In this document: piece by piece, positions 21,990-33,062 of the stretch
How the letters are laid out: each line of letters starts with the position of its first letter
Numbering within the stretch: the stretch's first letter is position 1
Assembly: GCA_013339895.1 (NCBI GenBank)
Contig: JABACO010000005.1
Location: forward strand, 4,435,041 to 4,499,040
DNA from: Ephydatia muelleri
Lineage: Eukaryota > Porifera > Demospongiae > Spongillida > Spongillidae
DNA: 64,000 bases
Direction of reading: 5' to 3'
Notes under the pieces: model-generated
Seen by the model: the letters and a program-made list of their open reading frames with translations, nothing else
What the model was told of the DNA's origin: nothing
The model's database searches: none
Program-made: the position numbers and the translations under genes

Positions 21990-22934
21990 TTTTTTTGTTC
22001 CAGCATTTCAAGAACTTGAAGCATCAAACAATTGCACACGTGGTTTGTGACGACAAAAAGTTAATAACCATGAGCGGGCTTGGCCTTGCATCTGAGCGCC
22101 TTGGTTACCCAGATTTCAACCTGAACGTTTGGCGATACGCTCATTCATGGAAGGGAATGTTGCGTTGCCCACTAGTAGTGAGAAGTCGCTCTGCTATGCC
22201 ATTTGCAATATGCATTCGATGCTACTTACCACAAGGCTAACGTAGGTCCAGAATAGAGATGTCTGAAGCCACTAGGATGCTACAAAACGTTTTGTTAATG
22301 CGTGTTGTGATTGTGCTGCCCTTAGTTTTGATAGCTGTATTTTGCACCTATTCATTTAGTAGGCTTATCCAAAACGCGCACTTAGCTTAGTTTAAGAGAA
22401 ACATTTTGAAAATCTTTGTTAAAATAAAACCATAAGAGATGCTACTCTGATTTGTGGGCCATAAACTAACTACACCATATTCTTGCAACTGGCAAAAAAC
22501 GGGAATTTTTAAAAATGAAGTTTTTGAGTAACCCATTTTGTAGCATTATTTTGCACCATATCTGTTTCACTTTCAATCTAATAAACATTTCATCATTACG
22601 CGTGGACAGCCCATAATTAATCCTACGTTCATCCTTAATTTTGTTATTCTAGGACTAACAGGGCAAAAGATATTAATGAACAAACATGCAAAGTGAATTA
22701 AAAAAGCAGAAAGTTTAGCACCTCATAATTGGTAACAACATCACTCTAAAAATCTTTACTATTTGTCTAAATTACTTTTATAGTGAAACAAACCCAAAAA
22801 AGAATTGAGCTAAATCAGAGGACATGGTGGCAAAAAGCGTGATGATTTGACTTGGAATGACCCTAATGCACTTCATAACAGTCTTCTTCAATTTGATTGT
22901 TGACTACTACTGTTATGGCATTAAAAAAAACTTA
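21990..22934. other. No recognisable gene; AT-rich
   Basis: One short + frame (21995-22240) lacks known motifs. The remainder is AT-rich with no repeats. Confidence 0.4.
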
Positions 22935-23229
22935 TGAAACAAGTAAATAAAAACATTCTCTATGAAAAAGTTAGTGGGCATATAGGATTGACAATGGTGG
23001 TGTAAAAAGCATGGAAACAAAAGTGACAGAAATTTGGCTGGAAATTTGAAATAGGCCTATATTATTTAGCCCATACGACAGCATGCAATATGTTGATACG
23101 TGAGTGGGCTAAATAAATATAGGCCTATTTCAAATTTCCAGCCAAATTTCTGTTACTCTTGTTTCTGCTTTTTACACCACCATTGTCAATCCTATATGCC
23201 CACTAACTTTCTCATAGAGATATTTACTT
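22935..23229. mobile_element. Palindromic MITE, copy 1
   Basis: The terminus gaaacaagtaaataaaaaca and the inner tgtaaaaagcatggaaacaa are inverted around a loop near 23085-23100. Arms are about 120-130 bp. The same terminus and inner block recur in the element at 61788-62087, so this is a family. Confidence 0.8.
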
Positions 23230-23454
23230 ATAAAAAGTTAACGCAACGTAATTATCTACGTACGTAGTGCCCGAAAATCAAATGTTTGACTGTTAATAAC
23301 TCTGCAATGAAATAAGTTATGTTACAAATCAAGCCACATGTATAGTAGGCTATTCAAGAGTTATGACTTAATATGAGTGGTCAGTTGTTCTTGAATAATT
23401 GGTTTGAATTTAAACATTGATTAGTTACTCACAAAGTTATCGATTTAATTTATG

Positions 23455-23845
23455 CAGGTATTGCAACTGCAGAAAGCATCAAACAGTGATTATTTTGTAC
23501 ATGAGCTAATTAATCAAACTTTGGCTTTTGGCTGTGGGTTAATCTGCACGAAGGTAAGGGCAAAATGATCCCACATTCATATGTCATTCAGTGAAAAGTT
23601 GTGAATCACTGGTCAACACTTCCATCACCATTAATACACTTGATGACCTTCAGCATAATGGGCTTTGCATCACAATTATAACACACAACATGCAATACGT
23701 GTTTCAAGAGGTGAATGACACTAGCAATCACTTAATTGCAACTGCATGAAAAGCATCAAACACATGAGCTAACCTTGCTCCTCTTCTAACTTTAGCTTTT
23801 TGGCTGAGGATTCATCTGCACGAAGGTAAGGGCAAAATAAAATTG
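23455..23845. repeat. Diverged direct repeat, ~110 bp, two copies
   Basis: Blocks near 23455-23575 and 23735-23845 share ttgcaactgca, aagcatcaaaca and atctgcacgaaggtaagggc. They are spaced about 280 bp apart. Confidence 0.6.
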
Positions 23846-24000
23846 GATGGAGGAGGATGGATGGAGGATGGATGGATGGATGGATGGATGGCTTACCATC
23901 NNNNNNNNNNNNNNNNNNNNNNNNNNNNNNNNNNNNNNNNNNNNNNNNNNNNNNNNNNNNNNNNNNNNNNNNNNNNNNNNNNNNNNNNNNNNNNNNNNNN
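23846..24000. other. (GGAT)n tract followed by a 100-N assembly gap
   Basis: ggat repeats (23846-23893) run into N at 23901-24000. The exact 100 Ns suggest a scaffolding gap of unknown size. The promoter of receptor A starts right after it. Confidence 0.99.
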
Positions 24001-24234
24001 TAACAGAACGACGCTTAGCTTGCATGCACACGCACGCTGCTACACAAGCGCTACAACGGTTACATGCTAACGCCTGACTTTTCGTTGTGGCGACGTGGTT
24101 CGCAGCAACCCCATGCTAGCGTGGGCGGTACGCCTTGCACTTATATGTTATCCGGAAAGCAAAGATATAAATTAGTGATCGGAGTCAAGTATTTTTGGTT
24201 GTTTCTGTGTTACAAACCTGTAATCACTAACGAA

Positions 24235-27200
24235 ATGTCAGCAGCACGGCTCGTGGTACCGGTGCTCCTCGCAATACTACGAATCAACGTACTGCACGGT
24301 AAGGATGTCGCCGAAGTGTGCGTCCCGATAGCCATTTGCCATTTTGCCATGCATGTATTATATATTACCGTCGCTCTCTCTCCTCTCGCCTTCCCTCTCT
24401 CCCTCCCACAACCCTACTCTCTCTCCTTCTTCAAATTCTATGCTTTGTAGCAACTAATTGTATTCTGCCGGACGAAGATCGTTGGCAGCGGCAATACCGC
24501 GGTATGCGCGGGAGATCGATTGACGTTTACATGCAACGCCTCGAGCAACTTAACGACCCAGGAGAGGTGGAGGGGTAGCAGTTGGGGAGGAGACGGCAAC
24601 CAAGTCACCCTGTCCGTTAGCGACCCTCGTGGCACGTCGACAATTCGCGCGATCGCCTTCAACGTCTCTCTCGTTTCAAACTCCCCCTATCTCATGACAA
24701 AAGTTGAAATAGCAGCCGCGACGCAAGACCTGAACGGAACTACGGTCACGTGTCTGGAAACAACAAATGGCGCTAACTACGTTGACGTTGGGACCGGCTG
24801 CATCATCTTTGCTGGTTAGTACAACTGTATCATTGCTCATTTCAAGCCCGCACGTCTCTATACTCTTACAGCCCCGCCTTCCGATCCCGAAGCCACTCCT
24901 ACGTACTGCACACTGGATTCCGTGACACTACAGTGGAACGGATCGCTGTTCGACGGAGGAAGCAACCTGACCAATTACACGCTCACCTCCAACCCGCCCT
25001 CGTCCAACTGCAACGGGTCATGCGCGCTAAACCCAGCCGCAAGGCAGTACACGTTCTCAGGCCTCCAGCCCAGGAGTGCCATACACGCTGGGTGTGCGCG
25101 GGAACAACTGCGGAGGGACGCAACAGGGAACACAGAGCACCTTCAACGTAACAATCCCAAGTGCGTAGACCTCCCTCTGTAATATTATAGACTGGTGAAT
25201 AATTAGAGTGTGTTTGCCCCCCTCCCCAGACCCACAGGCACCACTCGTGTGCGGGATATTCGATGTAGCTACCTCAAACCTGACTCAGGTTTCGACTACC
25301 TGGTACCCACTGGTATGTTGCGTTTATTGCAAGCAGAATACCTATGGATTAGATCAAGCCACATTTGACAGCTGCTCATTAGTGCCGCAGATTTGTGCGC
25401 ACTGATGTGTGTAGTTTCGTTTCTTTCCTATATTTTACCCCCTCCCCCCCCCTCTTCTCCTCCCTGCTTTCAGCGTGTTGGCAACTCCTTGCTTTGTGGA
25501 CCAGTGAGCTCGTACAACGTCACGTACGCGGGACCCAGTGGAACGGAAAGTCTACTCCATTCCTGCCGCCAACTGCAGCTCCATTTGTAGCCACTTCTAT
25601 GCAGCCGGAAGCGGGGACTTGGTCGCAGTACAACGTGTCTGTAGCGGGCTTTGGTGTTCTGCCTGCCATCAATACCATTGGTGAGGTCCCTGGTGATGGT
25701 ATGACTAGCGGATGAGTGCGTGTACACTTCATTTTCAGCTTCAACTAACAACGTCTTGAAAGTGGAGGTAGTGAACTGGACACAGTCAGTGACCATCAAC
25801 TGCACCTTCCTCTCTGGGCTAGTGGGCACGTCAGGATGTGTGGTCTCCTTTGGCACCTCTCCAGACAACCTCCCATACACCCTCACCTCCTCCCAGAGTG
25901 GTGGGAGTGGTCAGAGCGTCAGCGTCCCATTGGTCATCAATGGCTCCCCGCTGGACCTCCACAACTCATACTTCTACACAGCTTCTCTGCTCCCCGCTAA
26001 CAGCACCAACCAATGCGTGATCATCAGAGGATCATGTGAGCCATACCTAGCATTACGTAACAACATTGATATCATATATACGCCGGGGTGGCCCCTCCAC
26101 AACAGGGTGTGCCCCTCGCGCTCTCGGCACTGCCTCTGTCGTGACATGTGCGTGCTCCGACGGGTCCCTTTGGTCTTTCTGATCCCCAATGGCGTGCTTG
26201 CTTCACTGGCATCGTGCCCGGTTCCCAGGCCTCCGTGGAGTGCGACAATCGTTCGCGACGAGTTGGATCGGACGTCCTGTTGTGTCGACCAGATGGCTCG
26301 TGGGGAGGAGGTGTCCTTGCCTCAGTGTAGTCCCCTTGAGACCACACCCACCTATACAGCTACAGGTTAAAATTAAAAATTGTTCACAAAAAGTGCCTTA
26401 CTGTTCTTTTTAATGCCCCTCACAGGGAAGAATGTCTCTGTAAGTACCATTGTGGGCGCAAGTGGTTGGATCAGTGGTCGGATTTGCCATTATCGTGGCG
26501 TTGGTGGTCGTTTTGACTGTGGTGGTGGTCTTCTTGACCCTTCGCTTCCGCAGTGAGAAGCAAGGTATGGCTAGCTCGTAGACATGTGCATTCTTTACTG
26601 CGCATTATGCTATTATGTATCACCCTCTCCACAGCTGTTGAAGCACGGAGGGGTCCGTGTGGTGGAGGAGACCAAGTGAGTTGGCTTTGCCCTCGCGCAG
26701 GCCCGCTCCCCCTTGATGTTGCTGACTGTCCTTTGTTGGACGCGTGGTTTGACTCCACAGGCCTGGGATACCATCGCACGAGTACGTCTTAACTGGAGTA
26801 CCACAAACAAACCCTCCTCCACAGAGGAGTATCTATTCCAGCGACAAGGTGCGTGTTTAACCTTTGAAGTCTCTGTTGGGTGCCTCGTGGGGAATGTGAT
26901 TTGGTAGTGAGTGTTGAGCGGCATGTGTAAGTGGTTCCTTTTTGATGTGGGACATTGGGAATGGAGGCAGCTTGGCATCTTGGCTCAGGACTTTTTGTAA
27001 CCATGGGCTTGTGAATGCCTGAAATGCCTTGTGGCTGTACGAGTCCCCAGTCCACTCCTATTTTCTTTAGTGTGTGTGGGTGTGGGTGTGTGTCCCCCTT
27101 TTGACCACTTTGCGAGCATGATGCGTCACATGATGCGGAGTAGTGTCATGTGATTACATCATGACACATGCATGACATCACAACACTTGCGTGTGTGCGT

Positions 27201-27236
27201 TGAGGAGCTCGTGCTAATGGTGTGCTCTTTTTAGAA
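24235..27236 (+). pseudogene. Receptor A: Ig/FN3/sushi type I membrane protein, frame-broken
   Basis: Exon 1 (24235-24298) encodes a signal peptide, MSAARLVVPVLLAILR, ending in a gtaagg donor. Further GT-AG exons: 24451-24814, Ig-like (LTFTCNASSN ... TTVTCLETTN); 24872-25160, FN3 (VTLQWNGSLFDGG); 25230-25312 and 25474-25680, another FN3 (SSYNVTYAGPSG ... WSQYNVSVAGFG); 25739-26035, FN3-like (TINCTFLSGLVG); 26106-26365, sushi-like (VECDNRSRRVGSDVLLCR); 26426-26564, a TM helix (FAIIVALVVVLTVVVVFL) then basic LRFRSEK; and tentative tail exons at 26635-26675, 26761-26848 and 27235. Single-base frame changes are needed in exons 2, 3, 5 and 8. It is therefore a pseudogene or a poor consensus beside the N gap. 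The domains predict a cell-surface receptor; its ligand is unknown. Confidence 0.55.
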
Positions 27237-27579
27237 TGACCACGAGTGGGCGGCAATAATGTCTGTTGTTCAAGAAGCCGAGAAGACTTCAAGCTCCACC
27301 CACTGATAAACAACCTCAAGTCCCCAGGTAAAGTGATATTCACCTCGTGAATGCCATTATCTACTCAGGTTTTAACACATCACCCCCACATCAATCACTA
27401 ATGGGAAATTTGTTAATTAACATATTTCTCCCTCCCCCCCCCCCCACCACTACCACCACCACCACCTACACAAACAGATCTTCACTCATTGCCTGCACTC
27501 AGTATCTAGATCTTTTCCGGAATCTGGACTGATATCTTTAGTTCTTGTATCATATTTGTTTTTACATTTCTTGAAAACC

Positions 27580-27585
27580 ATTAAA
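27580..27585 (+). terminator. Candidate poly(A) signal of receptor A
   Basis: attaaa lies about 350 bp after the last tentative exon and precedes a T/A-rich stretch. Sequence match only. Confidence 0.25.
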
Positions 27586-27589
27586 TTTA

Positions 27590-28932
27590 ATCAACAGTGG
27601 CGTTTGTTGTAAGAAATGTTATTCAGCATGTGAGAGTGCATGTGTGCATGTGTGGGTGAATGTATGTGGTGTGAGAGAGGATGGGTTGTGGTGTGATGGG
27701 GTGTGCAGGCATATAAGAGCTTTACTATAGTGCGGACATTTAATGGCATATGTTTGTCAGCCAACCCTTGACAACATCTGCTTGACAACCAAACATAAAA
27801 TGCTGCATTGCTTATCCACACGGCTTTGTTTTGTTGATATGTCTGAGGTGGCTAGAAGCCATCTTGGTACTGCGCATGTGGCAGAGGTGTGGCACATTGT
27901 GTCTTGGTACATTGTGTGTTGGTTACATTGTGTGTTGGCACATGATTATGTGTGTGTGCCAACGTAAGCGCGAGGCGTGTCACATGCGTGTTTTGCATTT
28001 GTAGGGTGTTGGTCATAACAATATGGCCATCAGTGACAACATTGAACGGTGTTCCCACACACACAAGGACCCTTCAACAATGTAGCACACAAGGAACATG
28101 CTGAGTAACTATCGAAGCTTCCTATTTAAAGCACAGCTCTAAGGGCACAGGGAATTTGGCATATGCGGATAAATGTGATGACTTGACAAATGTATAGCGT
28201 ACGTAGTGCAGCTGCACAGAGTCACAGAATGGCAATGCACACTTCCATGCGCACTAAACAGGAGCCTTTGTGCAGGCTAGGGCAGACTACTACATTCTTC
28301 CCCACCAATAATAATTTGGTGGTCTCCTAACTCATCTTGAGAAGCGACACGCCTCACTTCCTCTGCTTCAGTCAATCTCTAACTGACCTTCAACCATTTC
28401 TTTTAACTCTGACCTTAACCCCTCTCTTTGCTTTTCCCCTCCAAACCTCAACCTTTTCCTGCCTATAAATAACAGCCAGAGTACTCCAAACCAGTATGGG
28501 CTAGCATGTCTGTATTTTCAGACAAGTCTCTGAGTGAAATGATGTCTCTACAGTTAAGTAATAGCTCGGAATTCAAAACTTTCAGTTGCTAAGTTACAAT
28601 AGTATACTAATATTAATGAACGTAGTCTCTGTGTCGGTTGGAGCAACTTGGAGGGGAAGGAAAGGAGGGTGATAATGACATGGGATGTTGGGGGGGTCTT
28701 GTTTCCTAGCACATATTGTACCAGATCCTTCAATCTATTTGCTACATGGTATGATATGAAGGATGGTATAAGCCCAACAATTAATCATCAACATTAATTT
28801 CAACGGGCTTTTGGTTAAAGACCACGTACCCTGAGTAATTGTTTACATCAGCATAAGAAGTGTTGGTGTAGAACAAGGTTGATAAAAGATCAAATTTGTA
28901 TACGGTAACGCCACAATCAATCTCAGCTCCGA

Positions 28933-28972
<40 letters not shown>

Positions 28973-29089
28973 ATGTGTAGAGAGAGAGTGTGTAAGACAG
29001 GTCTGGATCTCAAGTCAATGTTTTGACTTCGGAAACATATTAAAGTTCAATGCATCATCATTGCATGCTGAAAATAGTCTTGACCCAAC
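27590..29089. other. No recognisable gene
   Basis: Unique sequence, TG/CA-biased at 27630-27690 and 27890-27960, with a (GT)n at 28934-28970. The short frames carry no domain. Confidence 0.4.
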
Positions 29090-31132
29090 GGACGCAGCTG
29101 GGTCGGCATTTCACAGCCAAATTGTACCACCCAAAACACCTTACCCTCTCATATTGAAGCCATTTCCCATATGTATTCTCCTTAATAAAATACACAACAT
29201 TGTTATATATTTGTATACCCTAAGTTATTCGGTTTATGAAATATGGCCATCTGTATAATTAATTAGTCTCCATTGCCAGTTTGAAAGTGTATTGCTTGTG
29301 TGTTGTCATGCGTGAGTCAGTTTGTTTTGGACAAGACAATGGGTATTGTAAAGATGTACCCATTAGATATGATTTAATTGAAGTGTGCTGAAGGAGTTAA
29401 AGTATATCATGAATTTGTAATGCAAGTATAACTCGTGATCTAAATCACACCCAAAGAAATCTAATCATAGCCTTAACTATTTTTTGTTTGATATGTTCTG
29501 GGAAAATGATTTATTGGACATGGGGATACCTCTTTGAAGGCTAGCAGCCATTTTGGGTTACAAGGTCTTAATTAAGATGCAATAACAGAGAACCCACAAG
29601 GTGTACAAAATGGCAGCTGAACAGGTGTTAACTCTTTGAACACCAAGTGCATATATACATGTATTCTCACACAACCATATAATCATCTGTGTGATGGTGT
29701 CAGTGTTGTGTTTATTACAAAGAATCGCTTTGAATGTGCCATATAATACATTTACATACATGCAATTCAGTGACATGCATGTAACCAGCCATGTAGATGC
29801 TGAAGACAAACCCAGGAGGAGCACTGGTGTGTACACACATCTTGCGTGTCCATCATTATCTCACACTTATGGTTGTAACAAACCATACTTATTATGAACT
29901 GCAGATGGAAATGGAGTGAACTGGCATTTTAAACATGTTGTACTACACTAATGTGGGATACACACTCCTGTTCTAGGAGTAAATGACATTACTAAAGTCA
30001 TCTGAACAATGTGTTCTTCAGAATCGAAACATAATTATTACAGATGTAAAATAACCAAACATGTCATGTACTTATAAGGTCACAAGTGCAGCAAACATTT
30101 GCATGCTTGTATGCATGCATCATGAAGTTGTGATCTATACATGTATTACTTACACTGTCATGTAGAATTCATAACGGTTGTGTGCATGCATCTTATATGA
30201 ACTAGCATGGTGTCCAAATAAGAGTTAACACATCTGAAGGATCTACTCCTTTGCATTGACCACACGCCAAGCCAGCATAATCCATAATACGCGACAGTGA
30301 CGTAGCCACCCATGGCACTAACTGGTAGGGATGGAACACAACCTGCCATGCAACGTTTTCATTCCTGGAATATTCACTGCTTGGGAATGGCTATACTTTA
30401 ACAGTGTTTACTGTTTAGTGCTTAGGTTTTACTTTCACAGTGTGGGTAGTATACCTGCACAGGCTGTGGAGCGTTCTAGTTCCAGGCACAGTTCTACTCC
30501 ATTTCAGCCGCTCATTGGCTTCCTTACCATGCTCATCCCTGTGGTACAAAATGGAGTGCATCCCTTTGATCTGGCTCACTGCAAACTGTGTAGAAGACAC
30601 ATTTCAGACTTCTAGACTATCAAAAAAGTTAAATCATCAACATGCGTTATTTGGTTCCTTTTTTGCAGAAACGATCCCAATGTAAACCCCAAACACTTCA
30701 CCTAAACAAACTGTTGGAGAGACGGCTGCTAGCCTTCAAAGAGGTATCCAAGCCCGACAAATCATTTTCCCACAACATATATCAAGCATTAAATAGTTAG
30801 GGCTCTCTTTTGTTACCTTCAAATCTCATTAATAATTCATAACATGCTTTAACTTTAATTACCCCTTCAGCACACATCAAAACCACATTAATGGGTACAT
30901 CTTTATAATACCCATGCACTGTATTGTCCAAAACAGACTGAGTCACGTATGACAACACACAAGCAATACTTTTTCAAACTGGCAACCATATTTCATAAAC
31001 CGAATAACTTAGGGTATATAACAATGTTGTGTATTTTATTAAGGAGAATATTTATGGGAAGTTGCTTCATAATGAGAGGTTAAGGTACTTTGGGTGGTAC
31101 AATTTGACCCAGCTGCGGATGGATGATGTCAC
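29090..31132. mobile_element. 2.0-kb element with ~400-460-bp terminal inverted repeats
   Basis: The left arm (about 29090-29551) and the right arm (about 30723-31132) are inverted copies. Shared landmarks are cgcagctgggtc, caaattgtaccacccaaa, taagttattcggtttatgaa and gaggtatcc next to ggctagcagcc, each with its inverse. The interior of about 1.17 kb has no transposase that I recognise. A third copy of the outer end occurs alone at 61272-61372. Confidence 0.75.
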
Positions 31133-31314
31133 CCCTGCGCGGGTGTGACATTAAATTGACTTTCAAATTCCCCCAACGGAAAAGAACATGTCTGACATCA
31201 GATTATTCCACTTCTTCTTGCAATCTTGAATTAGTGACCACACGTTGAGTTGTGCATGTTAGGACTCCATGTTATAATTAAGACCCCACAAGTACAACAC
31301 TAAACATACACATA

Positions 31315-31530
31315 CCTCATACACAAACACCCCCATACACACAAACACACTCCGCACACACAAACACACTCCCTACACACACAAACACACTCGAGCTCCC
31401 TACACACAAACACACTCCCTACACACAAACACACTTCCTACACACACAAAAACACTCCCTACACACACAAACACACACCCACACACACACAACACACACC
31501 CACACACAACACACTCACACACTTATACAT
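31315..31530. repeat. CA-rich minisatellite
   Basis: Units of type ctccctacacacacaaacaca repeat about ten times with length variation. Confidence 0.9.
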
Positions 31531-31677
31531 ACACACATGAAGTCAAGGGGAAGAAGACGACTCACGTCTAGCAATTCTTGAGAATGTTTCATTAGCAGTG
31601 TTTCCCAGCCTCCGTATATGCCTCCACTTCAAGAGGGACACAAATCCAACCCCTTTCAAGACAACCCACAACATTTT

Positions 31678-31860
31678 TGACATGGGGTCCTAACATAGGG
31701 TCCTGACATGGGGTCCTAACTTGGGGTCCTAACATGGGGTCCTAACATGGGGTCCTGACATGGGGTCCTAACATGGGGTCCTAACAAGGGATGACATGGG
31801 ATCTCCTAACATGGGGTCCTGACATAGGGTCCTAACATGGGGTCTTAACATGAGTCCTAA
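31678..31860. repeat. 13-bp tandem repeat
   Basis: catggggtcctaa, alternating with catggggtcctga, repeats about 13 times. Confidence 0.92.
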
Positions 31861-32095
31861 GATGTAATTAATATGTGCATGGTCACACTCACAAAATGGG
31901 CACAAAAACTAAACCCCCCCCCAAAAAAAAAACACGAAAAAAAACAACGAACCATCAATTAATGGAGTCAACTGTTGCATGATTTCTTCTGTGTGGGCCA
32001 TTGAAGAGTGTGCACTTCCCCCGGACTTGCTAGGCGTATTTATGCTGTGTAGTGTGCTCCTGTGACTGGACTGCTCTTCATGCACTGTCGCTTAG

Positions 32096-32748
32096 AGACA
32101 CACGAAGTTTGCTTCAGACAGTTGGAATCACTGATGCTCATCAGTTTATAGAGGACAACCCACACCCAAGGCTCTGGTAGGTTTAGAAAAGAATTCATTG
32201 CACAAAATAGCAAAGATGTGTGTGGGAAGGAGGCAATATGGGCTAGGCGGGGGGAATGATTACGGATGTCAAAAATGAAGAAGTGCTGAGTGAAAAAAAA
32301 ATGCTGGATAGCGTCAGTGGAACTGCCCGAAGTTCTCAGTTAGTCGAAGTATTAAAATGAAGAAGTGCTGAGTGGACAAAAAAATGCTGGATAGCGTCAG
32401 TGGAACTAGTGGGAAGCCCGAAGTACTCAGTTAGTTGAATAATCGCGTTTTATCGAAGTATCCACTTGACATCGCCAGCGATGGAGGTTGCAGAATGACA
32501 GCTTTTATAATAGCCGAGCTGTTTAAATAAGACGGATCCCTTTTGGATAGGCGCCTTCTGGCTGTGTTCTCCCTGGAGCACCTGGACCTGGAGATGGCTG
32601 AAAAGGCGTTTGTGCGCTGCAGTGATTACCAGGGCATCCAGTTTGTGAAGCGTCTGAAGGTGCTCGACTCGAGCTCCAAGCAGAATGCTGAAGTGGCAGC
32701 CTACTTCAAGAGGTTCGAAGACGCAGAGAGGATATACCTGGAGATGGA

Positions 32749-32751
<3 letters not shown>
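32096..32751 (+). CDS. WDR35: Two exons of WDR35 / IFT121 (partial)
   Basis: Exon a (about 32096-32176) encodes [12 protein letters not shown], then [15 protein letters not shown]. Exon b (32551-32751) continues in frame across a GT-AG intron with [20 protein letters not shown], then [15 protein letters not shown] and [17 protein letters not shown]. These match the conserved alpha-helical region of WDR35/IFT121, an intraflagellar transport complex A subunit of the cilium. The donor of exon b (gatag|gtgtgt) merges into a 72-bp (GT)n. No upstream WD40 exons or downstream exons were found in the window, and the next gene is on the opposite strand. This may be an isolated duplicated segment rather than a working gene. 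The 5' edge of exon a is uncertain. Confidence 0.7.
32271..32440. repeat. Direct duplication of ~80 bp inside the WDR35 intron
   Basis: aaatgaagaagtgctgagtg and gctggatagcgtcagtggaa occur twice, at about 32271 and 32357. The second copy has a short insertion. Confidence 0.85.
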
Positions 32752-32837
<86 letters not shown>

Positions 32838-32856
32838 ATGTGCGTTTCTGTGTGTG

Positions 32857-32892
<36 letters not shown>
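32752..32892. repeat. (GT)n microsatellite starting at a splice donor
   Basis: An almost pure GT run (32752-32836) and a second run (32860-32890). The first GT pair is the presumed donor of WDR35 exon b. Confidence 0.95.
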
Positions 32893-33062
32893 ATTTATGA
32901 ATTTAGTATCAATGATTTGCGGTAACTGATCGATGAATAGCAGTTGAGTACATAATGTCAAATAGTGAATCAAAAATGATCCTTTTATGCGATAAATTGA
33001 TAGCAATTAATTTTAATGTGTTCCTGAGCTGAACCTTGCGGTGTGCCGTAAGATCGCGACCT

